Source: Fibrobacter sp. UWH6
GTDB lineage: Bacteria > Fibrobacterota > Fibrobacteria > Fibrobacterales > Fibrobacteraceae
Assembly: GCF_900142465.1 (NCBI RefSeq)
Contig: NZ_FRAX01000001.1
Location: 310,001 to 374,000 of the forward strand
Length of the DNA: 64,000 nucleotides
Direction of reading: 5' to 3'
In this document: one piece after another, positions 44,001-51,856 of the stretch
Layout: each line of letters opens with the position of its first letter
How positions within the stretch are numbered: position 1 is the stretch's first letter
Translations under genes and position numbers: made by a program
Notes under the pieces: model-generated
The model's input: only the letters and a program-made list of their open reading frames with translations
Told to the model about the DNA's origin: nothing
Databases searched by the model: none

Positions 44001-44585
44001 AACGAGGCCCGTAGAGCACTGGAAGAACTCAATAGCATTATTGAAATCCCTGCAGGGGAACCTTACTGCTATGGCCGTATTCCCGAACTTAACGAATTGA
44101 TTTCCAGGCTTAAGACTCTACATAGCGAGATGTTGAAGGCCAAGCGTAGTGCTGTGATAAATTCTATAGCTCAAAGTAGGGAACTTGTGAAGCAGGCTGC
44201 TGGCGCCGAGGAAAGTGGCAAGGTTGCCTATTTGGTAAACGAAGCCTATAACTTCCTGGAAGCTAAGAAGGAATACGCGGATAAGTTGGCTAATTTGGCT
44301 CTTCTGGACGCCCTCCTTCCTCAAATATCAAGTAAGGTGGATGGTTTTTGCCTGCGTATCGAGGATGCTCTTAGGCAGACCGCAGAACCTATTCCCGCTC
44401 CGGATGTTCCCTGTTCCCCAGAACAGCCGAAGTCTGCGCCCAAGAAGTATGTGAAGGTGTCTCGCATGCAGGTGTTCCGCCCGAAACATTTGGAAACAGA
44501 GTCTGAGGTGAATGCTTACGTAGAAGAAATCCGTAAGCAGATGTTGAACTTGCTGAAGGGTAACGACGGTATTGAACTGAATTAA
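41025..44585 (+). CDS. brxC: BREX ATPase BrxC/PglY
   Basis: A large (1186-aa) P-loop ATPase central to BREX. The Walker A is GFFGSGKS at residues 72-79, and a Walker B-like LLFMVDEVGQYVG lies near residue 262. Later parts contain KYEQLERAM-type helical segments and long coiled-coil-like helices (about 970-1120). The N-terminal SMFRDDINRKIGGVVKVGE is a BrxC signature. The length is usual. AAGGTAGG precedes the ATG. The stop is 9 bases before the DUF262 gene. Confidence 0.95.
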   Translation: MAMIIRSMFRDDINRKIGGVVKVGETTDSVLAQEMSEYVVTRELRRHFSDFFSAYADAFDSPTDDVGVWISGFFGSGKSHFLKMLSFILANCEFGGTKAVEVFREKWADAGSFMNVDKSTKAPTDTILFNIDIEGFASKDKTAVLKVFAKVFYNFRGFYGEDLKVARLEQHLESEGKTQAFHDAFRAATNRDWFDLRATALDFSPAAVATAMSQVLDMTEEDAYKWIDGEANVETSIKQLVSEISKFVSKKPKDYRLLFMVDEVGQYVGADTDLLLNLQSVVEEIGSKCQGKVWVVCTGQEAIDEIIKARVNEFSRIQARFKTRLSLSSSAADEVIQERILKKKDEAADALRQVYETNDSVLRNLFTFKDCVLDIKGYVGAEDFTRNFPFVPYQFRLLQKVFGEIRKHGNSGTHLAGGERSMLSGFQEAAVKIQEKNEFALAPFYLFYDTVCSFLNSDIRRVIERCREAAENGNGIEIQDVDVLKLLYLIRYVDDIKANLDNIIVLMADNIQLDKISKREEIQHSLDRLLSQNYIGRNGEIYNFLTNEEQEIQRAIENDTVVDTSDVVSKIGSIIFDQIYDIRKFRYGNGKYDFDFDRIVDNQTISGGSGGMILQILTAATDPADKRDAILMNNSVGRAIVVLPDVKYYEQLERAMKIRKYVKQRNVAQSSKLVQDIIRGQIDNAGSLEANAQELLTKAIEGAVYYVDGNKIDCSGDARKRLNQALEVLVAHIYKNLGMVTRNYESDLDIVSILNGEAPSFDGTEPNVEAMTKVEEYLDMQDRMKATTSMADLHRRYGEKPYGWREIDIAGIVAYLIYKQKVTIKYAGNTVQPNDAKMLDMLRRKSETGKTIVSKRLSVSSMKMKNAVSFLREYLHAMSVPTDEDGLVKFILDNLDLQRNNYAQYKARYTGRSYPDFGIVCKAIELMENITSQKSDNIALVDRLLEKQDELLDSRERMERVSNFLTTQYSLFDSAVKLAQDLKNDQEYINENNEARRALEELNSIIEIPAGEPYCYGRIPELNELISRLKTLHSEMLKAKRSAVINSIAQSRELVKQAAGAEESGKVAYLVNEAYNFLEAKKEYADKLANLALLDALLPQISSKVDGFCLRIEDALRQTAEPIPAPDVPCSPEQPKSAPKKYVKVSRMQVFRPKHLETESEVNAYVEEIRKQMLNLLKGNDGIELN

Positions 44586-44594
44586 GGAGGAGTT

Positions 44595-46394
44595 ATGTCA
44601 GATACATCAATTAACGTTAACAAACAGTGTGTAAAGGCCTTCCTTGAAACGGGTAAGGAAAAGCAGTTCCTTATACCTGATTACCAGCGCCCTTATGACT
44701 GGACCTCTGATGAAGTGGATACCTTGTTTAACGACGTATGGAACTTTGCCAAGACTCGTGGTGGATCGACCCGTGAAGCAACCTATTTCCTTGGTTGTGT
44801 GGTGTCATACATCAAGGATGGCAAGCAGGAAATTATTGATGGTCAGCAGCGCATAACCTCCCTCACGTTACTGCTTCGTGCTATCTACACCAAGTTGCAG
44901 GCTTCTTCTGACGAAAATGCGGCCAACTTTAGGAACGAAATTGAGCCGACACTTTGGCTGAAGAACAAGTTGAATGGCAAGATAGACTTCAGTGCTATTT
45001 TGCTGGAATCCAAGGTTATCAGCGACAAGGATCGAGAGTCCCTCCATACGATTCTGCGGACTGGTGTCGCACCCGAAGGCGCAACGGACAAGTATTCCAA
45101 GAATTACAATCAGTTTGTAGAACTGTATGAAAAGGCCTCTAAGGATGATGCTCTTCAGGTATATGACTTCATCTACGCTTTGCTGAATCAGGTCATCGTG
45201 ATGCCTATAACGGCTGATACTCAGGAGACTGCTCTCACCATATTTACGACGTTGAATGACCGAGGCCGTCCTCTGTCTGATGCTGATATCTTCAAGGCTC
45301 AGATTTACAATCGCTTGCCTGATGCGGAAAAGAAGGAGGCCTTTATCAAGTCTTGGAAGGAACTTTCCAAGGATGCCGAAGAGGCTGGCGAGAGTATTCA
45401 GCGCTTGTTCTACTACTATATGTTCTATTTACGTGCGTTGGAGTCTGATGTAGACACGACCACGCCGGGTGTTCGTAGATATTATCTCGAGGAAAAGAAG
45501 GATAGGCTCCATAAGCAAGACTTGATGAGTAACCTCAAGGCCGTATTGGGCTTGTTCCAAGTGGTCAATTCTCAGGCTGTCGTTGAGGGTGAAGCTTGGA
45601 GTTCCGATATGGGCGTGCTCAAAGCCTTGGACGTTCTGTCTTCTTACCCCAATGAATTTTGGAAGTATCCAGTGGTGACCTACTACCTCAAATACCGTGG
45701 TAGCGATGACTTTGCAGCGAAGTTCTTGTTGTTTATCCGCAAGATGATTGTAGAACTGTTGCCGAAGTATTTGGAAACCCATACCATTAACTCGGTTAAG
45801 ACGGGTATTTTGAAGCTTAATACTGCAATCATATCCAGTGATAAGCCGACGTTTGACTTCAACGTATTCTCTAATGATGATCTTCGTAAACAGTCTAAGA
45901 CGCCCCATAGCAATGCTGTGCGTATGTTGCTGAAGCTTCTTGCCTATGATGAGCAGGATACTCTTCTGCCTTCCAAATGGGAAATTGAACACATTTTGCC
46001 GCAGAAGTGGCAGAAAGGCTATTTCCCGAATAATCCTGACGAGGAAGTTAAGGAAAAAATCGAACACCTTGGAAATAAGGTCCCCTTCGAAAAGAAGTTG
46101 AACATTGAGGCCGGTAACAACTACTTCACCAAGAAAAAGGACTTGTACAAGGAATCCAAAGTGGCTGTAACCAAAGCTATTGGTGAAAATGAGTCCTTGG
46201 AGGTTTGGGGCCTTGACTCCATCATTGAACGTGATGTTGCTGTAGCCGAAAGTGTAGTCTCAATCCTTGATGGTTGGCGTAAGGACTATGCCGCTGGAGG
46301 TGCTGTTGCGCAGCTTTCTGTGACTGCGGAACAGCAGGCTTTGATTGACCAACTTAAGGCTACTGGCTTTGATATTTCTGCATTGAACAAGTAA
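44595..46394 (+). CDS. DUF262-DUF1524 protein (GmrSD/BrxU-like nuclease) inside the BREX operon
   Basis: A 599-aa protein of the GmrSD type IV restriction family, which cleaves modified DNA in an NTP-dependent way. The DUF262 (GmrS) half has IPDYQRPYDWTSDEVDTLFN and DGQQRITSLTLLL (DGQQR at 82-86). The DUF1524 (GmrD) half near residues 460-500 has WEIEHILPQKW with the EHILPQ metal-finger nuclease motif and HLGNKVPFEKKLN. BrxU, a relative, accompanies some BREX loci. Here it is embedded between brxC and pglX with gaps of 9 and 16 bases. It could destroy phages with modified DNA that escape BREX, or be integrated into BREX itself. Confidence 0.9.
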   Translation: MSDTSINVNKQCVKAFLETGKEKQFLIPDYQRPYDWTSDEVDTLFNDVWNFAKTRGGSTREATYFLGCVVSYIKDGKQEIIDGQQRITSLTLLLRAIYTKLQASSDENAANFRNEIEPTLWLKNKLNGKIDFSAILLESKVISDKDRESLHTILRTGVAPEGATDKYSKNYNQFVELYEKASKDDALQVYDFIYALLNQVIVMPITADTQETALTIFTTLNDRGRPLSDADIFKAQIYNRLPDAEKKEAFIKSWKELSKDAEEAGESIQRLFYYYMFYLRALESDVDTTTPGVRRYYLEEKKDRLHKQDLMSNLKAVLGLFQVVNSQAVVEGEAWSSDMGVLKALDVLSSYPNEFWKYPVVTYYLKYRGSDDFAAKFLLFIRKMIVELLPKYLETHTINSVKTGILKLNTAIISSDKPTFDFNVFSNDDLRKQSKTPHSNAVRMLLKLLAYDEQDTLLPSKWEIEHILPQKWQKGYFPNNPDEEVKEKIEHLGNKVPFEKKLNIEAGNNYFTKKKDLYKESKVAVTKAIGENESLEVWGLDSIIERDVAVAESVVSILDGWRKDYAAGGAVAQLSVTAEQQALIDQLKATGFDISALNK

Positions 46395-46410
46395 CGGATT
46401 TGGTATAGCT

Positions 46411-49400
46411 ATGGATAAGAACGCAATCAAGAATTATGCTGTGTGGGCTCGCAGAGAACTCATCTCTCGAGTGAGTCAGAAGGCTTTGCAGTATGGCATT
46501 GATGCCGATAGTGATTCAGCAGCTAATGTTCCTACCGTGAATGGCAAGGTGCTTTCCGAGTCTGAGAAGCTGCAGCGTGCCGCATTGATTGCGAAAATCC
46601 GTAAAGAAGGTTATGAGCAGGTGATGGAAGAAGTTGCCTATACTTGGTTCAATCGCTTCTGCGCCCTTCGCTTTATGGAGGTAAACGATTACCTGCCTAG
46701 CCATGTTCGCGTATTCAGTGATGACAAAGGTGATTTCAAACCGCAGATTATGGCGGAAGCCATTAACTTGGAAATAGATGGTCTTGACCAGAGCAAGGTT
46801 TATGCCTTCAAGAATGAAGATAATGATGGAGAACTCTTCAAGTACCTGGTGATTACCCAATGCAATGCGTTGAATAAAGTTCTTCCTGGAATGTTTCAGC
46901 GTATTGCTGATTATACGGAATTGCTGTTCCCCGATTACTTGCTAGAACCCAACAGTGCTGTGGGTAGGCTGGTTACAGACATTCCTGAAGAGGATTGGAA
47001 GGATGCCGTACAGATTATTGGCTGGCTATATCAGTATTACAATACGGAACCCAAAGATCAGGTATTTAAGGACCTCGAAAAGAATATCAAGATTACCAAG
47101 GAAAAGATACCTGCTGCGACACAGCTGTTTACGCCCGATTGGATTGTTCGCTATATGGTGGAGAATAGCCTTGGTCGCCTTTGGCTTGAAGGCCATCCTC
47201 AACATGCAGAGGTCTTGAAACCTAAGTGGAAATACTATTTGGATGAAGCCGAACAAGAAGATTCCGTTAAGGAACAGCTTGCTGCTATTCGAGCAGAATA
47301 TGCGAAATTGAAACCACAGGATTTGCGTTGCATTGACCCTTGCGAGGGTAGTGGACATATCGTTGTGTATATGTTCGAAGTTCTGGTGCAAATTTATCAG
47401 GCATATGGGTATGATCCTAAAGATGCGGCATCGCTTATTGTGAAGAACAACTTGTTTGGCTTAGATATAGATGATCGTGCTGCGCAGCTTGCTTACTTTG
47501 CCGTGATGATGAAGGCCCGTCAGTATGATAGTCGTTTCTTTAGCCGCGGTGTACAGCCTCGTGTCTATTCCATAATGGAGAGCAACGATCTTGATCGATC
47601 GATGCTTGATTATTTTGTTGGTACGAATGAATCCCTAAAGAGGTCGATTTCTTCTTTGGTGAATGATTTGAAAGATGCGAAGGAATATGGCTCCATCTTA
47701 AATGTACATCAAGTTGATTTTGACGCAATTTATTCTCGTATAGAAGAAATCAGGAATGAGTCTAGCATCTATCAGTTGCCTGTGATTGCGCTTCTTTTGC
47801 CGTTTGTGCAAGTTGCTGAAGTAATGGCTCAGAAGTATGATGTTGTTGTAACAAACCCGCCATATATGGGTGCGAATGGGATGGCTGCAGTGCTTTCTGA
47901 ATACATTAAATCTTTGTATCCTGATAGCAAAGCTGATTTATTCGCTGTATTTATAGAAAAAGGATTTGATTTACTTAAATCAAATGGCCTTTTAGCGATG
48001 ATAACTATGCAGTCGTGGATGTTTTTGAGTAGTTATGAACGTTTACGTACTAAGCTAGTTGAGGCTCATACGATAAAAAGTCTGCTTCATTTAGGAATAA
48101 AGGCTTTTGATGAAATAGGTAATGATATTGTCCAGACGGCATCTTTTGTGTTGGAAAAGCAATCGATGGTGAATTATGTTGGTCAATATTTTCGCTTGTT
48201 AACCCATAATAGGGAAGAAAAGGTTGCTCAATTTTTGTCTCGTACAAATCTTTTTTTGCAGAAGCAGTCTCGGTATGAGGAAATTCCTGGAACTCCGATT
48301 GCTTTTTGGGTTGGTGAAGGCACTTTAACCGCATTTTCTTCATTCCCGCAGATGATTAGTGTCGCTGAACCAAAGCAGGGAATAGCAACCGCTGATAATA
48401 ACAGATTTTTAAGGTTGTGGTTTGAGGTTGGCAATCACAGAATAGGGTTTGGTTGTAAAAATACGCAAAATGCCGTTGGTTCTGGGTGCCGATGGTTCCC
48501 GTACCAAAAGGGCGGGGATTTCCGAAAATGGTATGGTAACAATAATTTTGTCATTGATTGGGATAATGATGGTTATGCGTTGAAGCATTTTACCGACAAA
48601 TCAGGAAAATTGCGCTCTGCTTTGAGAAATCTTGATTATTCTTTTAGAACAGGTTTGACATGGACGTGGATTAGCACGGGAAATTTTGGAGCACGGTTGT
48701 CTGACCAAGGCTGTTTATTTGATGTTGCTGGTTCAACAATGTTTGCAGAAAACAATTTGAATTGGTTACTTGGATGTTTATGTTCAAAAGTTGCTGATTA
48801 TTTGTTGCGCATAATAAATCCTACAATCAATTTTAGTAATGGCGTTGTTGCTAAGATGCCTGTGAAATTTGCAGAAGAAGACAATGTAAATAGTTTTGTT
48901 GAAGAAAATGTTTTGCTTTCCCGTTCTGATTGGGATTCTTTCGAAACTTCGTGGGATTTTCATAAACACCCTTTGGTTCCATCTCGCGATGAGCTGGCAG
49001 AAAACGCTATGTCTCAGTTTGCGGAAGACCGCTTGACAAAGCTGGGTTCTATCCTGTGGAATTATGAACGCTGGGAACGAAAATGTGAGTCTCGTTTTAA
49101 TACTCTCAAATCCAATGAAGAAGAGCTGAATCGCATCTTCATTGACATCTATGGCCTTCGGGATGAGTTGACGCCAGACGTGGAAGACAGGGACGTCACT
49201 ATTCGTAAGGCTGATCTTGAACGAGACATCAAGAGCCTCATCAGCTATGCTGTTGGCTGCATGTTTGGTCGCTACAGCTTGGATAGGGAAGGCTTGATTT
49301 ATGCTGGTGGTGAATGGAATCTCGCTGAGTATAAATCCTTTGAGGCTGATCCCGATAACATCATTCCTATTTGCGACGATGAATACTTCTCTGATGATAT

Positions 49401-49944
49401 TGTCGGTCGTTTTGTTGAGTTCATTAAAGTTGCGTATGGCGCAGACCAACTAGAGGATAACCTAAAGTTTATCGCTGACGCTCTTGGTGGCAAGGGTACG
49501 CCTCGCGACATTATTCGCAGTTACTTCCTCAATGATTTCTTCAAGGATCACTGCAATACCTATCAGGTAACCGGTTCTGGTAAACGCCCCATCTACTGGC
49601 TTTTCGATAGCGGCAAAAAGAATGGCTTCAAGTGCCTCATCTATATGCACCGCTATCAATCCGATACCATTGCACGAATCCGTACCGATTATGTTCACGA
49701 GCAGCAGAGCCGCTATGATACCGCTATTGACGGTATCAACTCCCGTCTGAACGAGGTTATTTCTTCCAGTGAACAGGTTCGCCTTAAAAAGCAACTTGCC
49801 AAGCTCATGGCACAGAAGGAAGAGGTTCATACCTATGAAGAAAAAATCCATCACCTGGCCGACCAAATGATCTCCATCGATTTGGACGATGGAGTTAAGG
49901 TCAACTACGAAAAATTCAAAGACGTTCTTGCAAAGATTAAGTAG
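46411..49944 (+). CDS. pglX: BREX DNA methyltransferase PglX
   Basis: A 1177-aa adenine-specific methyltransferase that marks host DNA (usually N6-adenine in a non-palindromic site) and is needed for phage exclusion. SAM motif DPCEGSGH lies near residue 308 and catalytic NPPY at 482-485. An upstream LFTPDWIVRYMVENSLGRLW is typical of type IIG-like enzymes. The target-recognition part (about 530-860) is clearly AT-richer than the rest, suggesting domain exchange. The C-terminal region has coiled-coil-like helices. The stop is 8 bases ahead of the AlbA_2 gene start. Confidence 0.95.
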   Translation: MDKNAIKNYAVWARRELISRVSQKALQYGIDADSDSAANVPTVNGKVLSESEKLQRAALIAKIRKEGYEQVMEEVAYTWFNRFCALRFMEVNDYLPSHVRVFSDDKGDFKPQIMAEAINLEIDGLDQSKVYAFKNEDNDGELFKYLVITQCNALNKVLPGMFQRIADYTELLFPDYLLEPNSAVGRLVTDIPEEDWKDAVQIIGWLYQYYNTEPKDQVFKDLEKNIKITKEKIPAATQLFTPDWIVRYMVENSLGRLWLEGHPQHAEVLKPKWKYYLDEAEQEDSVKEQLAAIRAEYAKLKPQDLRCIDPCEGSGHIVVYMFEVLVQIYQAYGYDPKDAASLIVKNNLFGLDIDDRAAQLAYFAVMMKARQYDSRFFSRGVQPRVYSIMESNDLDRSMLDYFVGTNESLKRSISSLVNDLKDAKEYGSILNVHQVDFDAIYSRIEEIRNESSIYQLPVIALLLPFVQVAEVMAQKYDVVVTNPPYMGANGMAAVLSEYIKSLYPDSKADLFAVFIEKGFDLLKSNGLLAMITMQSWMFLSSYERLRTKLVEAHTIKSLLHLGIKAFDEIGNDIVQTASFVLEKQSMVNYVGQYFRLLTHNREEKVAQFLSRTNLFLQKQSRYEEIPGTPIAFWVGEGTLTAFSSFPQMISVAEPKQGIATADNNRFLRLWFEVGNHRIGFGCKNTQNAVGSGCRWFPYQKGGDFRKWYGNNNFVIDWDNDGYALKHFTDKSGKLRSALRNLDYSFRTGLTWTWISTGNFGARLSDQGCLFDVAGSTMFAENNLNWLLGCLCSKVADYLLRIINPTINFSNGVVAKMPVKFAEEDNVNSFVEENVLLSRSDWDSFETSWDFHKHPLVPSRDELAENAMSQFAEDRLTKLGSILWNYERWERKCESRFNTLKSNEEELNRIFIDIYGLRDELTPDVEDRDVTIRKADLERDIKSLISYAVGCMFGRYSLDREGLIYAGGEWNLAEYKSFEADPDNIIPICDDEYFSDDIVGRFVEFIKVAYGADQLEDNLKFIADALGGKGTPRDIIRSYFLNDFFKDHCNTYQVTGSGKRPIYWLFDSGKKNGFKCLIYMHRYQSDTIARIRTDYVHEQQSRYDTAIDGINSRLNEVISSSEQVRLKKQLAKLMAQKEEVHTYEEKIHHLADQMISIDLDDGVKVNYEKFKDVLAKIK

Positions 49945-49952
49945 AGTTGTAT

Positions 49953-51638
49953 ATGGCACTAATGATAGACATAGAAAACCTGCTGAGCAAACAGAAGGTG
50001 GAAAGTAACCGAGTGGAATTCAAGGAAGGCTGGAATCCCGATGCGATTTACCATTCCATCTGTGCCTTTGCCAATGATCTTGACAACCTAGGAGGAGGCT
50101 ATATCCTTGTTGGTGTTAAAGAGGTTAATGGCGTTGCTGAACGCCCTGTATTAGGGGTGCAGCTGGATGAATTGGATGAAATCCAAAAAAGCATGACGGG
50201 TTTCAATAACAAGTTTGATCCTTATTATCTTCCTCGAACATCTGTAGAAGAGGTGGATGGGAAGAATGTCTTTGTAATATGGGCTCCAGCGGGTGCGAAT
50301 CGACCGTACGAGATACCGACGCATGTAACCGTTAGTAAGAACTGCCCAAAGGCCTTTTATGTTCGCTCGGGAACCAGCTCCATTGAGGCTAAGGGGGAGG
50401 TTCTTGATGAACTGCGCGATATGGCAAGTCGCGTTCCTTTCGATGAACGAGGAAACCCGTCCGTTAAGCTCACGGACATTTCTCCTGTGCTTGTTTATGA
50501 CTACTTGCGCAAAGTCGGCAGCAAGTTGGTTTCTGCATCTCAACCGTCGGATATGCAGTCTATCTTAGAGCAAATGAACCTTTTTGATGGACCTGTGGAA
50601 AACAGGGCCATTAAGAATGTTGCCGCAATGATGTTTTGCGAAAATCCTCAGCAATTCTTCCCCGTGTCTAGGGTTGAGATTGTCATTTTCCCGGATGGTC
50701 GTGAACAGAATCCAGATAATATCATTGAACTGTCGCCTATTGAGGGACCGGTCACGAAGATGATTGCCGATACCTTAACCTACCTTAAGACCAATGTGGT
50801 CAAGGAGGCGGTGGTCAAGCAAAAGGATAGTGAACTCTCTTTAAGGTATTTCAATTATCCTTATCAGGCTCTTGAAGAAGCTGTGGTTAACGCCCTGTTC
50901 CATAGAGACTATAAGGACCGTGAGCCTGTTGAAATAACAATTGAACCCGATAAGATTAGCATTTTGAGTCATTCCGGACCTGATCGGTCTATCTCCAGGG
51001 AGGCTATCAAGGAAGCTAAGGTTTTGAGGTCTCGTAGGTACCGAAATCGCAGATTGGGTGAGTTCTTAAAGGAATTGGAACTGACTGAAGGTCGTGCTAC
51101 GGGTATTCCCACTATCCAACGCGGTTTGGCGTTGAATGGCTCTGGAAAGGCTGCCATAGACACTGATGATGAAAGAACTTATTTCTTGATTGATATTCCG
51201 TGTCATCCGGAGTTCTACAAGGCTTATTTGAGAAGTAAGGGCTTTAGTCGTGAGCGCCTGTTGAAGTGCTTAAAGGGGTACATGCTCCAGGTTAATAATC
51301 TGCTTATCATCCGTAACTTTGGTGGTGGTGAAGAACCTAAATATATCCCGGTGTTTAGTCAAACTGAACTTGAAATTCTAGGAAAGGTTTCCTCTGAAGA
51401 TATTGCTGGTATGGCGGAACTGGTTTTCTCCATGGAAGGGGCTATGCCTATCGTAAGTCTTATGCATGCTGCCCATGAGAGCAATAGGAGCCGTTTCAGG
51501 AATAAGATGTTGACGCCTCTGTTGACGCTCCGCTTGATTGAAATGACGATCCCAGATAAGCCCAATAGCCGCAATCAGCAGTATAAGTTGACGGACTCGG
51601 CTTATGAGCTCTTGGCCCATTTTGAGCAAGTCGAGTAG
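49953..51638 (+). CDS. AlbA_2 (Schlafen-like) ATP-binding protein inside the BREX operon
   Basis: A 561-aa protein. The N-terminal AlbA_2/divergent AAA-4 domain (about 1-125) has ESNRVEFKEGWNPDAIYHSI, CAFANDLDNLGGGYILVGV and AFYVRSGTSS. A GHKL-like ATPase segment follows (about 305-400) with EEAVVNALFHRDYKDREPVE and EGRATGIPTIQRGL. The C-terminus is winged-helix-like. Such proteins occur in BREX and other defence loci as regulators or effectors; the role is not settled. The frame ends FEQVE-TAG, yet reading past the TAG gives LSQVVSQVN, a tail type common in this family. ATG 49953 is preferred over TTG 49947. Confidence 0.83.
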   Translation: MALMIDIENLLSKQKVESNRVEFKEGWNPDAIYHSICAFANDLDNLGGGYILVGVKEVNGVAERPVLGVQLDELDEIQKSMTGFNNKFDPYYLPRTSVEEVDGKNVFVIWAPAGANRPYEIPTHVTVSKNCPKAFYVRSGTSSIEAKGEVLDELRDMASRVPFDERGNPSVKLTDISPVLVYDYLRKVGSKLVSASQPSDMQSILEQMNLFDGPVENRAIKNVAAMMFCENPQQFFPVSRVEIVIFPDGREQNPDNIIELSPIEGPVTKMIADTLTYLKTNVVKEAVVKQKDSELSLRYFNYPYQALEEAVVNALFHRDYKDREPVEITIEPDKISILSHSGPDRSISREAIKEAKVLRSRRYRNRRLGEFLKELELTEGRATGIPTIQRGLALNGSGKAAIDTDDERTYFLIDIPCHPEFYKAYLRSKGFSRERLLKCLKGYMLQVNNLLIIRNFGGGEEPKYIPVFSQTELEILGKVSSEDIAGMAELVFSMEGAMPIVSLMHAAHESNRSRFRNKMLTPLLTLRLIEMTIPDKPNSRNQQYKLTDSAYELLAHFEQVE

Positions 51639-51641
51639 GCC

Positions 51642-51843
51642 TTGTCCCAAGTCGTGTCCCAAGTTAATTTTACGAGAAAAAGATGAGACTTTTACGAGCT
51701 TTTTTGATACTTTTTATCTAGAATTGTTGAATTTTGCTCAAAAAAGGCGTTTTTGCCTCGTAAAAATTACGAGAGATTACGAAAAATTACGAGAAAATAC
51801 GAAAGATTACGAGAAATTGTCCCAAGTTATGTCCCAAGTTAAT
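51642..51843. repeat. 27-bp direct repeat and 10-bp tandem repeat between the AlbA_2 gene and pglZ
   Basis: TTGTCCCAAGT.. units at 51642-51668 and 51817-51843 are 27 bp with two mismatches, 175 bp apart. Each contains a doubled TGTCCCAAGT and encodes L-S-Q-V-x-S-Q-V-N. Between them five consecutive 10-bp units of the type ATTACGAGAA run from 51766 to 51815, with further TTTTACGAG copies at 51,668 and 51,693. The two 27-bp copies are in different frames. Confidence 0.8.
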
Positions 51844-51856
51844 GCGTGAGTCTTAA

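Noticed and set aside
51604-51849. 81-codon ORF between the AlbA_2 gene and pglZ
   Set aside because: It starts inside the previous gene in another frame and consists mainly of the repeat units; better explained as the repeat cassette.
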